This document shows positions 7,490 to 17,296 of a stretch of DNA of 64,000 nucleotides, piece by piece. Position 1 is the first letter of the stretch. Every line of letters begins with the position of its first letter. The position numbers were made by a program, and so were the translations under genes. Origin of the DNA: Bacillota bacterium. Lineage in GTDB: Bacteria; Bacillota; Clostridia; Christensenellales; SZUA-584. The notes under the pieces are model-generated. The model made no database searches and was not told the origin of the DNA. It saw nothing but the letters and a program-made list of their open reading frames with translations. The stretch lies in NCBI GenBank assembly GCA_023416745.1, contig JAEZHF010000051.1, positions 1 to 64,000 of the forward strand, in the 5' to 3' direction.

Positions 7490-8578
7490 TTACTGATTAC
7501 CCAACTCCAGCACTTCGCTCAGCGCTTTCGCCACGTATTTGGCGGAGTTCATGGCCTGTTCCAGCGTGTTGGCGTTGTGGCCGATCTCGATGAGCAGGCA
7601 CATGTCGGACACTTGCTGATTATACCGCCCTGTTTTGACTCGTATCGGGCGAGTGAACCCCTTCCGGATGTCCTCTAACTCGTTTGTCACAGCCAGTGCG
7701 AGCTTATAGTTAGACTCGTAGTTGGGCTTCACCGAATATTTCTCACCCGTGCCGACGACGAACATCACACGGGCGCACTCTTCCCCGTTCACCGTAACGA
7801 AGTCTTTCTTGCCCGCTTCCTCGTCGCCATAGGCGTCCCTGTGCACATCGATAAACACCTTGACGGATGGGTATTCGTCCTGATACTGCTCCATTGTCTT
7901 CAGCGAACGGTCGTAAGACGTTTTCAGCGATGGTGGTTCATGGTTAGTTTTGTCATGCAACACTGAGTAGCCATAACGCTCAAGCTGCGACTCCAGCTCA
8001 TTTCCCACGGCGACGATGGATCGCAGTTCGTTTGCGGTGCGCCATGCACCCGCCTCCACGTATTCCTGTCCCGAAGTCTGACGGTAGGCCTCTGTGGTAT
8101 GCGTATGGTATATCAGTATTTGAGGGCCGCTCATACCGACGTGGAAATCCTTCGGTGCATCGTTCGCAAACCCCAGTATCTCCATTTTAATGTCGTCCGG
8201 CAGTACGTCGAAGTATATGTCTGTGGCAGGGCTTTGGTTCTCCGCGTGGTCGTCCATATATATTTCTTCAATATCCGTGCCGTATATCACTGGCATTTCC
8301 TGTGCCAGTATCAACCGTGGGTCGATGATGCTTTGCTTGAATATACCCTCCTCGCCCGAAGCGTCGATGAGCGCCTTATCGGGCAATGCCGTGCCCAATG
8401 AAGCCACGTTTTTTGATTGGTCACTTATCCGCGCAACAAATAGGCCCGTCAGCGCAAGGCACAGCGCGGTAGCCGTGAGCAGTGCCCCTTTGATCAGCAT
8501 AGCTGCACATCTGTGAACAGGCGACTGTTCCGGACCCTGTTCCGTTTCCGGCTTTTCTGTTTCTCTCGTTTTCCTCAT
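7490..8578 (-). CDS. spoIIP: stage II sporulation protein P
   Basis: 362 residues. SpoIIP is a membrane-anchored peptidoglycan amidase and endopeptidase that works with SpoIID and SpoIIM to thin septal peptidoglycan and drive engulfment. A membrane segment lies at about 27-50. The catalytic region includes LIYHTHTTEAY (about 155), FIDVHRDAYG and the C-terminal LIEIGHNANTLEQA signature. AAGGAGTGC precedes the ATG. It lies directly downstream of gpr, an arrangement also known in Bacillus. In Bacillus the gene is controlled by the mother-cell sigma-E, but I could not assign a convincing sigma-E promoter in the 65-base spacer. Confidence 0.93.
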   Translation of the reverse strand: MRKTRETEKPETEQGPEQSPVHRCAAMLIKGALLTATALCLALTGLFVARISDQSKNVASLGTALPDKALIDASGEEGIFKQSIIDPRLILAQEMPVIYGTDIEEIYMDDHAENQSPATDIYFDVLPDDIKMEILGFANDAPKDFHVGMSGPQILIYHTHTTEAYRQTSGQEYVEAGAWRTANELRSIVAVGNELESQLERYGYSVLHDKTNHEPPSLKTSYDRSLKTMEQYQDEYPSVKVFIDVHRDAYGDEEAGKKDFVTVNGEECARVMFVVGTGEKYSVKPNYESNYKLALAVTNELEDIRKGFTRPIRVKTGRYNQQVSDMCLLIEIGHNANTLEQAMNSAKYVAKALSEVLELGNQ

Positions 8579-8643
8579 CCTTTTGCACTCCTTGAATAAA
8601 ATCTATGCAGTGCGATGAGGGTGTATACATTAATTATGTAAGT

Positions 8644-9564
8644 TTAGTGCATGTAACGCCTTGTTTCCTCCAGCGTCAGGTTCTTATGCAGTGCAATGTT
8701 GAGTGCGTCAGCGATGATGCGCGCGAGATCCTGTACTACTTTGTCGATCTCCTTGGGAGTTACAATCAGGTCCGCGCCATCCACATCGTTCAGACCAGCC
8801 AGTACCTTTTGCAGTTTGTCGTTCATCCGGAGGTCAATCGGGGCTTGCTTAAGCGCGGTGTTCATCAGTTCTTCAGCTATTGTGGACGCATACACGACAA
8901 GCGGCACGCCCACGGCCAGCACCGGCACGCCGAGGGTTTCCCTGTCCAATGCCTTGCGCTTGTTTCCGATACCCGCTCCCGGTGCGATACCGGTATCCGC
9001 AACCTGTATTGTAGTACGGACGCGTTCCAGCGCACGCGACGCCAGCGAGTCCACCGCAATCACCAGCGAAGGCTTCAGGTGATCCACAACGCCGCTGATG
9101 ATCTCGCCCGTCTCTATACCGGTGATACCCAGCACGCCGGGCGCCACAGCACTGACCACCCCGATGCGTTCGTCAATATCATCCGGTGCGTACTCATGCA
9201 TGTGCCGCGTCACGAAAACGGCGTCACAAACGGCGGGTCCCAGTGCATCGGGTGTCACCTGCCTGTTGCCCAGTCCAACGACGAGCACGCTGCCGTTCAC
9301 CGCGTCCCCCGCCATGTGTGTGATTTCCTCAGCCAGCGCTTTTGAGCAGCCCTCGTCCAGCTCCGCGTTGCCTTGCGCGAGAGCCGGAGCTTCCAGCGTC
9401 ACATATGTACCACGTTTTTTCCCGACCGCTTTTTCGCCCTGCTCCGTTTCCACCGTCACCCGAACGCGTGTAAGGCCGGACATCACTTCGTCGTTTAATA
9501 CCGAAACGCCGGGTATCTGCCCCGCGTTCTCCACAGCTTCCATGGCCAGATCCGTTCTGATCAT
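8644..9564 (-). CDS. gpr: germination protease
   Basis: 306 residues. GPR is an aspartic-type protease made as a zymogen in the forespore. It degrades small acid-soluble spore proteins when the spore germinates. The N-terminus MIRTDLAMEAVE and the block VVGLGNRQVTPDALGPAV near residues 90-107 are characteristic, as is TRHMHEY. The ATG at 9564 has AGGAGG seven bases upstream. A longer frame from 9636 runs back into the pyr terminator and is rejected. In Bacillus the gene is sigma-G dependent. A possible -10 (AATACTA) is visible upstream but lacks a good -35. Confidence 0.94.
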   Translation of the reverse strand: MIRTDLAMEAVENAGQIPGVSVLNDEVMSGLTRVRVTVETEQGEKAVGKKRGTYVTLEAPALAQGNAELDEGCSKALAEEITHMAGDAVNGSVLVVGLGNRQVTPDALGPAVCDAVFVTRHMHEYAPDDIDERIGVVSAVAPGVLGITGIETGEIISGVVDHLKPSLVIAVDSLASRALERVRTTIQVADTGIAPGAGIGNKRKALDRETLGVPVLAVGVPLVVYASTIAEELMNTALKQAPIDLRMNDKLQKVLAGLNDVDGADLIVTPKEIDKVVQDLARIIADALNIALHKNLTLEETRRYMH

Positions 9565-9611
9565 GTGTTCCTCCTGAAATTCAATAATGCTGTTAGTATT
9601 TGCAGGCGCAC

Positions 9612-9642
9612 AAAAAAATAAAAGGACGGTATCCATCCTTTT
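9612..9642 (-). terminator. terminator of the pyr operon
   Basis: Minus strand: AAAAGGA (9642-9636) and TCCTTTT (9626-9620) form a 7-bp stem with a nine-base loop, followed by A and seven Ts (9618-9612). The 150 AT-rich bases between it and pyrE hold nothing that I recognise. Confidence 0.7.
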
Positions 9643-9793
9643 ACTTTTTCTTTAAGATCTAAGACCTCTGAGGCTCTGCATCCTAATCTAAAAGTTAAAA
9701 TTACATTACCTGTATTTAGTTTCTTTCTATAAAAGCAGCGGGAGTCAAAGTGCACCGATTAAAATGTGTAATATAAACCACACGCGTACACTA

Positions 9794-10363
9794 TCACTTC
9801 AGACCGCGGCTGCCCGGCTTGACAGCGGGCGTGCCTTCCCTGCACAGCGGGCAGTCCTCCGGCGGATAAGAGACGACCTCCATCGACAGCACAGCGTGGA
9901 ATGGCACGCCGAAGTCCACCGCGCCGTTGGAGCGATCGACAACGCTGCCGACGCCCGCGACATCGCCGCCCAGTTGCCGCACCAGCTCGATCACTTCCTT
10001 GACGCTGCCGCCCGTTGTGACCACGTCCTCTACCACCAGCACACGCGCACCATGTGGCACAACGAAGCCGCGCCGCAGCGTCATCGCGCCGTTTTCACGT
10101 TCGGCGAATATGTTGGGCACCTTCATCTGCCGCGAGACCTCATACGCCAGTATGATGCCGCCTACGGCAGGCCCGGCCACCAGGTCAACGCCGCTGAACT
10201 TATTAGCCAAGTCCTTAGCGAACTTCTCGGCTATGTCCGGATGTTGGAACAGCTTCGCGCACTGCATGTACCTGTTGGAGTGCCGCCCGGAGGTCAGCAG
10301 AAAATGCCCCTCCAGCATCACGCCCGTCTGCCGGAAAATGTCCAGTATCTCTTCTCTCGTCAT
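9794..10363 (-). CDS. pyrE: orotate phosphoribosyltransferase
   Basis: 189 residues. It converts orotate plus PRPP to orotidine monophosphate, the fifth step of UMP synthesis. The PRPP-binding motif [14 protein letters not shown] lies at about 107-120, and [11 protein letters not shown] near 22-32 is typical of the longer bacterial branch. GGAGG precedes the ATG and overlaps the end of pyrD, whose stop is two bases away, so translation is probably coupled. It is the last gene of the operon, followed by a terminator. Confidence 0.95.
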   Translation of the reverse strand: MTREEILDIFRQTGVMLEGHFLLTSGRHSNRYMQCAKLFQHPDIAEKFAKDLANKFSGVDLVAGPAVGGIILAYEVSRQMKVPNIFAERENGAMTLRRGFVVPHGARVLVVEDVVTTGGSVKEVIELVRQLGGDVAGVGSVVDRSNGAVDFGVPFHAVLSMEVVSYPPEDCPLCREGTPAVKPGSRGLK

Positions 10364-10364
10364 G

Positions 10365-11276
10365 CTAAACCTCCAGCGCGCCCGTCAGCGCGGTAATATC
10401 GTTGATGTTAGCCGATTCGGCATAACTCCCAAGTTCATCAATGATGCGCAGCGATGCGCCCGGATCCAGCAGATTGGCTGTTCCCGTCATCACGGCGGTT
10501 GCGCCGCATAGCATGAACGCCGCCGCGTCCTCCCCAGTCATGATGCCGCCCATGCCCACAACGGGTATGCTCACCGCCCGTGAAACATCGTACACCATTT
10601 TCAAAGCCACCGGCATAATAGCCGGACCGGACAGCCCGCCCGTCACGTTGCCGAGTATCGGCCTCCGTGTACGCACATCCACCGCCATGGCAGGCAGCGT
10701 GTTGATCAGCGACACCGCATCCGCACCCGCGTCCTGTACTGCTTTGGCGACGCTGACGATATCTCCCGCCGCGGGAGTCAGCTTCACAATCAGCAGCTTT
10801 TTCGTCACGGCCTTGACCGCTCGCACGCACTCCGCAGCCGTTGCGGGATCCGTACCCAAACTTGCGCCGCCCAGCTTCACATTAGGACAGGATATATTCA
10901 GTTCCAGAAGCTGCACCGGGGCTACATTCATACGCTCAGCAACCGTCACATAATCCTCGATTCGGCTGCCTGCGATATTGGCGATAACCACAGTTTCCAG
11001 CGCATTGACTTCCTTGATCGTCACCGACAGAAACTCCTCGATGCCGGGGTTTTGCAGCCCGACGCTATTGATAATGCCGGATGCCGTCTCTGCGATGCGC
11101 GGCGGCAGGTTGCCGATGCGTTTCTCCGGCGTGATGGACTTGAGCGCGATACCGCCCAGCTTATTAACATCAATAAACCACGAGTGCTGCCGTCCGAAAG
11201 CAAATGTACCGGACGCCGCGATCACAGGGTTTTTGAGTGTGACGCCGCACAAATTGACATTCATATTTACTGCCAT
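10365..11276 (-). CDS. pyrD: dihydroorotate dehydrogenase B, catalytic subunit
   Basis: 303 residues. This FMN enzyme oxidises dihydroorotate to orotate and passes electrons through PyrK to NAD (class 1B). ASGTFAFG near 21-28, NSVGLQNPG near 66-74 and the catalytic-base cysteine in LNISCPNV are visible, as is the phosphate-binding VGMGGI. The ATG at 11276 overlaps the pyrK stop by one base (TAATG) with GGAGGTGGCGCTG upstream. The in-frame extension to 11321 lies inside pyrK and is rejected. The PyrD-PyrK pairing fits an anaerobe. Confidence 0.95.
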   Translation of the reverse strand: MAVNMNVNLCGVTLKNPVIAASGTFAFGRQHSWFIDVNKLGGIALKSITPEKRIGNLPPRIAETASGIINSVGLQNPGIEEFLSVTIKEVNALETVVIANIAGSRIEDYVTVAERMNVAPVQLLELNISCPNVKLGGASLGTDPATAAECVRAVKAVTKKLLIVKLTPAAGDIVSVAKAVQDAGADAVSLINTLPAMAVDVRTRRPILGNVTGGLSGPAIMPVALKMVYDVSRAVSIPVVGMGGIMTGEDAAAFMLCGATAVMTGTANLLDPGASLRIIDELGSYAESANINDITALTGALEV

Positions 11277-12055
11277 TACAGCGCCACCTCCTTCATGTCG
11301 AATACCGGACCTTCCACGCATACCTTACGGTAATCCACACCGTCTGGCGTCTGAATACCGCATACACAGGTGGCGCAAGCGCCGAAGCCACAGCACATGC
11401 GCTGCTCCATCGAAACCTGACACCGTAGGCCGTACCTGTCCAATACGTCTTTCAGCGCACGCAGCATTGGCGTGGGGCCGCAGGACAACACGATGTCAGG
11501 CTTATCTTCTTGAAGGTGCTTTTCCAACAGCATCGTCACGACACCCGCTTCGCCGATGGTACCGTCGTCAGACGCCACATGCACATCGTCACAAGACGGA
11601 AAGTCGTTCTGGCAGTACGCAAACGGCAGACTGCGGTACCCCAAAAAGACCTCGTATTGCCTGTCCGGCCAGCGTTTGATGACAGTGGGCAGCGGCGCAA
11701 TGCCCACGCCTCCGCCGACGAGGAACACCTTATTGTCCCCTTCTGCCAGATGGAACCCGCGCCCCACCGGCAGTATCGCGTCCATCTCGGTACCAGGCGG
11801 CGTTTTCACAAGCGATTGCGTTCCGTTCCCCTTCACCTGATAAAGCAGCGTGACTGTCTGCGCCTTAACGTCCCAATCGTTGATGCTGATAGGCCTTTTC
11901 ATGAGCAGCTCGGCATGGCCCGGGATACCGATATGCGCGAACTGGCCGGGAATAAAATGAACTAAGTCTGCTCTGGGACAGTGCAGCACCATGCGGTAGA
12001 TGCCGTCCGCGATTCTCTCATTGCTAACTATGGATGCCCTTAGGTTTTTTAGCAT
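11276..12055 (-). CDS. pyrK: dihydroorotate dehydrogenase B, electron-transfer subunit
   Basis: 259 residues. It carries FAD and a [2Fe-2S] cluster and shuttles electrons from PyrD to NAD. Domains are an N-terminal FAD-binding beta barrel (FIPGQFAHIGIPG, about 38-50), an NAD-binding half with FLVGGGVGIAPL, and C-terminal cysteines in MCCGFGACATCVCG plus a later cysteine. The ATG at 12055 has AGGAG upstream and sits two bases past the carB stop. The frame open to 12163 lies within carB. Confidence 0.94.
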   Translation of the reverse strand: MLKNLRASIVSNERIADGIYRMVLHCPRADLVHFIPGQFAHIGIPGHAELLMKRPISINDWDVKAQTVTLLYQVKGNGTQSLVKTPPGTEMDAILPVGRGFHLAEGDNKVFLVGGGVGIAPLPTVIKRWPDRQYEVFLGYRSLPFAYCQNDFPSCDDVHVASDDGTIGEAGVVTMLLEKHLQEDKPDIVLSCGPTPMLRALKDVLDRYGLRCQVSMEQRMCCGFGACATCVCGIQTPDGVDYRKVCVEGPVFDMKEVAL

Positions 12056-12057
12056 TG

Positions 12058-15000
12058 TTACTCCTGTATATCTGTCAGGCTGACCGGCTTCAAGTCGGTG
12101 TCCGTCCAGCCCGATTTCATGCTTTGCAGCAGCACGCGTGCTGTGTCCAGCGAAGTGACACACGGTATGCGGTGTTCCACCGCCATGCGCCGCAGTTTAA
12201 ACCCGTCCCTGTCTGCGTGTCGGCCCTTGGTGGGCGTGTTGACCACCAGCTTCAGCCTGCCGCTCTCGAACAGCCGCTTGATGTCGGGCGCATCTGACAG
12301 CTTGTTTACGGTGCTGGCCGCCACGAAATTGAAGTTGAGCACATTGGCTGTTCCCGGCGTAGCGTAGATGTCGTATCCGAGATAGTCCAATATCGCCGCA
12401 ATGGGAATCAGCTCCTGCTTATCGCTGTTTGACACCGTCAGCAGTGCCGCGCCCTTTTCCTTGGGTAGTGACAGTCCCGACGCGATCAATCCTTTTAGAA
12501 GCGCTTCGCTGTAGTCGGCGGATATGCCCAATACCTCGCCGGTGGACTTCATCTCCGGACCGAGGCTTACCTCCACATCCGTCAGTTTCTCAAATGAGAA
12601 CACCGGCACCTTGACGGCGGTAAAGCTGCGTTGGGGATATAGGCCAACCCCAAATCCCATGTTCACGAGCTTTTCTCCCAGCGACGCGCGCACCGCCAGC
12701 GTTATCATGGGCACGCCCGTCACCTTGGATATATACGGCACGGTTCGGCTGGAACGCGGGTTCACCTCGATTACATAAATCTGTCCGCCGGATATCACAT
12801 ATTGTATGTTGACAATGCCGCGCACATCCAGCGCCAACGCGAGCCGCCTCGTGATGCCGATCAGCTCCTGCTGCTGCTTGTCTGTGATTCGCCTCGCCGG
12901 ATAGACGGAGATAGAGTCGCCCGAGTGTACGCCCGCGCGCTCAATGTGCTCCATGATGCCGGGAATCAGCACGTCTTCCCCATCGCAGATGGCGTCCACC
13001 TCCAGCTCAAGGCCCGTCATATACTTGTCCACCAGCACCGGATGCTCCTGCTCGTGCCGTTCGATGATGCGCATGTATTCTCGGATATCTTCCTCGGCAT
13101 ACGCGATCTCCATGCCCTGACCGCCCAGCACATATGAAGGGCGCACCAACACCGGATAGCCCAGTGACGCCGCGGCGTCCACCGCCTGCTGCGTGTTCGT
13201 CACAGTTGCCGCTTTGGGGCGGCGAATGTCCAGCCGCTCCAACAGCGCTTCGAATTCCTCCCTGTCCTCCGCGCGGTCGATGCTGATGAGCGGCGTGCCG
13301 ATGATGGGATAGTCCATCGCCTCCACCGCCTTGGCCAGCTTGATGGCCGTCTGTCCGCCGAACTGCACGACCACGCCCGCCGGCTGCTCCTGCTCCAGCA
13401 CGTTGCCCACCTCTTCAGGCGTCAGCGGTTCAAAGTACAGTCGGTCGGAGGTGTCGAAATCTGTCGAAACCGTTTCCGGATTGTTGTTGATAATGACGGT
13501 GTCATAGCCCGCTTCCTTGAGCGCCCACACGCAGTGCACGCTGCAGTAGTCGAACTCGATGCCCTGCCCGATGCGTATCGGCCCCGAGCCCAGCACCACG
13601 ACGGTCTTGTTGTTTGAGCGTTTTGCCTCGTTCTCCTCGTCATAGGTTGAGTAGTAATACGGGCTGACCGCATCGAATTCAGCACCGCATGTGTCTACCA
13701 TTTTGAACGCGGGCAGTATGCCAAGGCTTTTTCGGATATCCCTGATTTCTTTTTCCGACGTTTGTGTCAGACGCCCAATCGCCATGTCGGAAAAGCCCAT
13801 GCGTTTGGCTTTTCTCAGCGTGGTATAAGTCAGCGCAGCTCCTCCTCGCGCAGCAAAATACTCTTCAAGGTCGATAATGGCTTGGAGCTTGGCAAGATAC
13901 CACAGATCGATGCGCGTGAGCTCATGAATGCGTTGTACGCTGATGCCTTGGCGCAGCGCCGCTGCGATGAAAAAAATCCTCTCGTCGTCCTGCTCAAGTA
14001 TGCGGTCAGTCAGCGCTTGTTCATCCATACCCACCGCGAACGTGAACTGTAGCGAGTAAAGGCCCAGTTCGAGAGAGCGCACTGCCTTCAGAAAGGCGCT
14101 TTCGAAGTTCGCACCGATGGCCATTACTTCGCCCGTCGCCTTCATGCGCGTACCCAACTGCTTATTGGCTTTAGTGAACTTGTCGAACGGCCAGCGCGGA
14201 AATTTGACTACTACATAGTCCAACGTCGGTTCAAAGCAGGCGAATGTCTTACCCGTCACGCCGTTTCGGATCTCATCCAGCCCGTAACCAATGGCAATCT
14301 TAGCGGCGATCTTGGCAATGGGGTAACCTGTCGCTTTGCTGGCCAGCGCAGATGAGCGGCTGACCCGCGGGTTTACCTCAATGACGTAATACTGCATGCT
14401 ATCCGTGTCCAGTGCATACTGCACATTGCAGCCGCCTTCTATCTTCAGCGCATTGATGATGTTGAGCGAAGCAGTGCGCAGCAGCTGGTATTCTGCGTCC
14501 CGTAATGTCTGCGACGGCGCGACCACGATGCTGTCGCCCGTGTGAATACCCACCGGGTCTATGTTTTCCATGTTGCAGACGGTGATGCAATTGCCTTTCC
14601 CGTCCCGGATGACCTCGTATTCAATCTCCTTGAACCCGGCGACGCTTTTCTCGATGAGCACCTCGTGTACGCGGCTGGCCTGCAGTCCGCTGCGGCAGAT
14701 CTCTTCCAGCTCACTGTCGCTGTGGGCGATGCCGCCGCCTGTACCGCCCAGCGTGTAGGCGGGACGTACGATCAGCGGATAACCGTGTTCAGCGGCGAAT
14801 TGGAGCGCCTGCTCTGGTGCACTGGCGATGATGCTCTCGATGATGGGCTCGCCGATATCGTTCATCAGCGTTTTGAAGGCTTCCCTGTCTTCCGCCTTCT
14901 TGATGGAATCGGCGCTTGTTCCCAGCAGCCTTACGCCCAGTTCATCCAGCACACCTCTTTCCGCCAGCTCCATGGCGAGGTTCAGTCCCGTCTGGCCGCC

Positions 15001-15270
15001 AAGCGTCGCCAGCATGCTGTCCGGCTTTTCCTTGATGATGATGTTGCGAATTACAGGCACAGTCAGCGGCTCAATGTATACCTTGTCCGCCATCTCCGGA
15101 TCCGTCATGATGGTGGCCGGGTTCGAGTTGATCAGCACCACCTCTATACCCTCTTCGCGCAATGCGCGGCAGGCTTGCGTACCGGCATAATCGAACTCAG
15201 CAGCCTGTCCAATGATGATGGGTCCTGAGCCGATAACCAGAACTTTCTTAATCGACTCTTGTCTAGGCAT
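12058..15270 (-). CDS. carB: carbamoyl-phosphate synthase, large subunit
   Basis: 1070 residues, full length. It makes carbamoyl phosphate from bicarbonate, ATP and ammonia delivered by CarA. The two homologous ATP-grasp halves are visible: SGPIIIGQAAEFDYAG near residue 14 repeats as SGPIRIGQGIEFDYCS near 555. Each half has an RPAYTLGGTGGG or RPSYVLGGQGME loop. A C-terminal regulatory domain follows. The start overlaps the end of carA by eight bases (ATGCCTAG), so the two are translationally coupled. Co-location with pyr genes suggests that it serves pyrimidines, although arginine genes lie elsewhere in the window and could draw on the same pool. Confidence 0.97.
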   Translation of the reverse strand: MPRQESIKKVLVIGSGPIIIGQAAEFDYAGTQACRALREEGIEVVLINSNPATIMTDPEMADKVYIEPLTVPVIRNIIIKEKPDSMLATLGGQTGLNLAMELAERGVLDELGVRLLGTSADSIKKAEDREAFKTLMNDIGEPIIESIIASAPEQALQFAAEHGYPLIVRPAYTLGGTGGGIAHSDSELEEICRSGLQASRVHEVLIEKSVAGFKEIEYEVIRDGKGNCITVCNMENIDPVGIHTGDSIVVAPSQTLRDAEYQLLRTASLNIINALKIEGGCNVQYALDTDSMQYYVIEVNPRVSRSSALASKATGYPIAKIAAKIAIGYGLDEIRNGVTGKTFACFEPTLDYVVVKFPRWPFDKFTKANKQLGTRMKATGEVMAIGANFESAFLKAVRSLELGLYSLQFTFAVGMDEQALTDRILEQDDERIFFIAAALRQGISVQRIHELTRIDLWYLAKLQAIIDLEEYFAARGGAALTYTTLRKAKRMGFSDMAIGRLTQTSEKEIRDIRKSLGILPAFKMVDTCGAEFDAVSPYYYSTYDEENEAKRSNNKTVVVLGSGPIRIGQGIEFDYCSVHCVWALKEAGYDTVIINNNPETVSTDFDTSDRLYFEPLTPEEVGNVLEQEQPAGVVVQFGGQTAIKLAKAVEAMDYPIIGTPLISIDRAEDREEFEALLERLDIRRPKAATVTNTQQAVDAAASLGYPVLVRPSYVLGGQGMEIAYAEEDIREYMRIIERHEQEHPVLVDKYMTGLELEVDAICDGEDVLIPGIMEHIERAGVHSGDSISVYPARRITDKQQQELIGITRRLALALDVRGIVNIQYVISGGQIYVIEVNPRSSRTVPYISKVTGVPMITLAVRASLGEKLVNMGFGVGLYPQRSFTAVKVPVFSFEKLTDVEVSLGPEMKSTGEVLGISADYSEALLKGLIASGLSLPKEKGAALLTVSNSDKQELIPIAAILDYLGYDIYATPGTANVLNFNFVAASTVNKLSDAPDIKRLFESGRLKLVVNTPTKGRHADRDGFKLRRMAVEHRIPCVTSLDTARVLLQSMKSGWTDTDLKPVSLTDIQE

Positions 15271-16324
15271 GCTGCTTCCTCATCAGGCCGACGAACTCGT
15301 CAAATAGATAGGCCGTGTCTTCCGGACCAGGTGATGCTTCAGGATGAAACTGCACCGTAAACAGGTCGCAGCCTTCGTAACGCACGCCTTCAATCGTGGC
15401 GTCATTCCAGTTGCGATGTGTGACCGTTGCGCCCTTGGGGAGCGAATTCTCTACGATAGTATAGCCGTGATTCTGGGAGGTGATATACACGCGATCCTTG
15501 TCTAAGTCCTTGACCGGATGGTTGGCACCGCGGTGTCCATATTTGAGCTTTGTGGTGTCGGCCCCTGAGGCGAGTGCCACCAGCTGGTGCCCGAGGCATA
15601 TGCCGAATATGGGCTTCTTACCGATCAGCTGTTGGATGTTGCCTATAACTTCGGTGTTGTCCTTCGGGTCTCCGGGGCCGTTGGTCAGCATGATGCCGTC
15701 GTACCCACCTGCGAGTATCTCGTCCGCACTGGTGCGAGCCGGATAGACCGTGACCGCACAGTTTCGCTTTTTAAGGCTGCGGACAATGTTGCGCTTTAAG
15801 CCAAAGTCTAGCACCGCCACCTTCAAATCGCCTTCGCAGTACTGGTATTTCTCCTTGCAGGTAACGGCGTCCACCGGCATCTTGTAGACGAAACGCTGCA
15901 TCTCCTCAATCTGTGCTTTTGTAGGCTCGTCCTGTGTGATGATGCCGCGCATGGTTCCTTTTTCTCGTATGATGCGCGTGAGGGCGCGCGTGTCGATACC
16001 AGCCAGACCGCAGATATTGTTCTCAGCCAGATATTCATTCAGACCGCCCTGGCTGCGCCAGTTGGACGGCGCGTCGCAGACCTCGCGCACAACAAAACCG
16101 CTCACTTGGGGTCTGGCCGACTCCGGATCGGTCTCGTTCACGCCGTAGTTACCGATCAGCGGATACGTCATCGTCACAATCTGCCCGCAGTAAGACGGGT
16201 CTGTCAGCACCTCCTGATATCCCGTCATGCCGGTATTGAAAACAACCTCCCCTGCAACATCGGCCTTGGCTCCAAAGCTTTGCCCGATAAAGCGGGTGCC
16301 ATCCTCCAGTGTGAGTATCGCCAT
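15263..16324 (-). CDS. carA: carbamoyl-phosphate synthase, small (glutaminase) subunit
   Basis: 353 residues. It hydrolyses glutamine and channels ammonia to CarB. The N-terminal domain has FNTGMTGYQEVLTDPSY. The class I amidotransferase triad is in FGICLGHQLVALASG (nucleophile cysteine, about 242) and QFHPEASPGP (His and Glu, about 325). GGAGAGGAG precedes the ATG. The 81-base gap to pyrF holds only a small hairpin and no PyrR motif. Confidence 0.97.
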   Translation of the reverse strand: MAILTLEDGTRFIGQSFGAKADVAGEVVFNTGMTGYQEVLTDPSYCGQIVTMTYPLIGNYGVNETDPESARPQVSGFVVREVCDAPSNWRSQGGLNEYLAENNICGLAGIDTRALTRIIREKGTMRGIITQDEPTKAQIEEMQRFVYKMPVDAVTCKEKYQYCEGDLKVAVLDFGLKRNIVRSLKKRNCAVTVYPARTSADEILAGGYDGIMLTNGPGDPKDNTEVIGNIQQLIGKKPIFGICLGHQLVALASGADTTKLKYGHRGANHPVKDLDKDRVYITSQNHGYTIVENSLPKGATVTHRNWNDATIEGVRYEGCDLFTVQFHPEASPGPEDTAYLFDEFVGLMRKQHA

Positions 16325-16405
16325 GTGGACTCCTCTCCTTAACCTTGTAAATTCAATCCGATATTAGAATCGGCTTTAAACGTAATTATGATGCTTCCAT
16401 CGTTC

Positions 16406-17296
16406 TCACCAAGCGATGCCGCGTTTCTCCAATGCCCGACTGATATCCTGCTTCATATCAATTAAAGCGGCTCTGGCCGCTTCTGCTGCCGATAGATTCG
16501 CGTATTGTGGTTTCTTCCACGCCAGAAGTATGCCGCGCGAGGAGTTGACCACAGCCCCCATGCCATTTCTATCAAAATTCACGGCGATATCGTCCGCACC
16601 CGCGCCCTGCGCACCGTAGCCCGGCACCAGAAAGAACGTGTGCGGCATCCGTTTACGCAGCTCTGCCGCTTCTTCGGGGTAGGTCGCGCCCACCACCGCC
16701 CCCACGCTGCTGTAGCCGGACGCGCCGATAAGGGCTTGTCCCCATACGGAAACCTTTTCGGACACGGCCTCATAGAGCTTTTTGCCGCCGACGTTAAGGT
16801 CCTGAAACTCGCCTCCGGAGGGGTTGGACGTCTTCACCAGCGCGAATATGCCTTTGCCCGTCTTCGCGCAGCTGTCGATGAAAGGCTGTATTCCGTCAAT
16901 GCCCAGATACGCATTGACGGTGATGAAATCCGCTGCGCTGTTCTCCACGTACGCTCTCGCGTACGCACCCGCCGTGGAACCGATGTCGTTGCGCTTCACA
17001 TCAGCGATCACGACCAGCCCCTTTTGCTGAGCGTAGGCCATCGTGTCAAGATAGCACCTCATGCCGTCGGCACCATACTGCTCGTAATAAGCAGCCTGCA
17101 CCTTCACCGACGGGGCGACGCCCAGTATGGCGTCAATTATATCACAGTTATACTTGTAAACGCACGCCGTAACCGCGCTGTCCGTTGCTTCATTTGGCCG
17201 GTAATCGGCGGGCAGATGCGACAGCTCGGTGTCCAACCCGACACACGCCGGACACTGCGTCTGCTGTATGGCTTCGCAAAGCAGGTCTATCTTCAT
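16406..17296 (-). CDS. pyrF: orotidine 5'-phosphate decarboxylase (type 2)
   Basis: 296 residues, the length of the long type 2 group. It decarboxylates OMP to UMP. The catalytic Asp-Lys-Asp network is in VIADVKRNDIGSTAG (about 96-110), with NPSGGEFQ near 160-167. It overlaps pyrC by four bases (ATGA). Its place between pyrC and carA differs from Bacillus, where pyrF sits near pyrE at the end. Confidence 0.95.
   Translation of the reverse strand: MKIDLLCEAIQQTQCPACVGLDTELSHLPADYRPNEATDSAVTACVYKYNCDIIDAILGVAPSVKVQAAYYEQYGADGMRCYLDTMAYAQQKGLVVIADVKRNDIGSTAGAYARAYVENSAADFITVNAYLGIDGIQPFIDSCAKTGKGIFALVKTSNPSGGEFQDLNVGGKKLYEAVSEKVSVWGQALIGASGYSSVGAVVGATYPEEAAELRKRMPHTFFLVPGYGAQGAGADDIAVNFDRNGMGAVVNSSRGILLAWKKPQYANLSAAEAARAALIDMKQDISRALEKRGIAW

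Noticed and set aside
7972..8660. Sporulation-sigma promoters before spoIIP and gpr
   Set aside because: Only partial matches to sigma-E or sigma-G elements were found, not good enough to annotate.
9641..9793. AT-rich 150 bases between pyrE and the terminator as a possible RNA gene
   Set aside because: No tRNA, 6S, SRP or riboswitch pattern could be recognised and no strong promoter precedes it.
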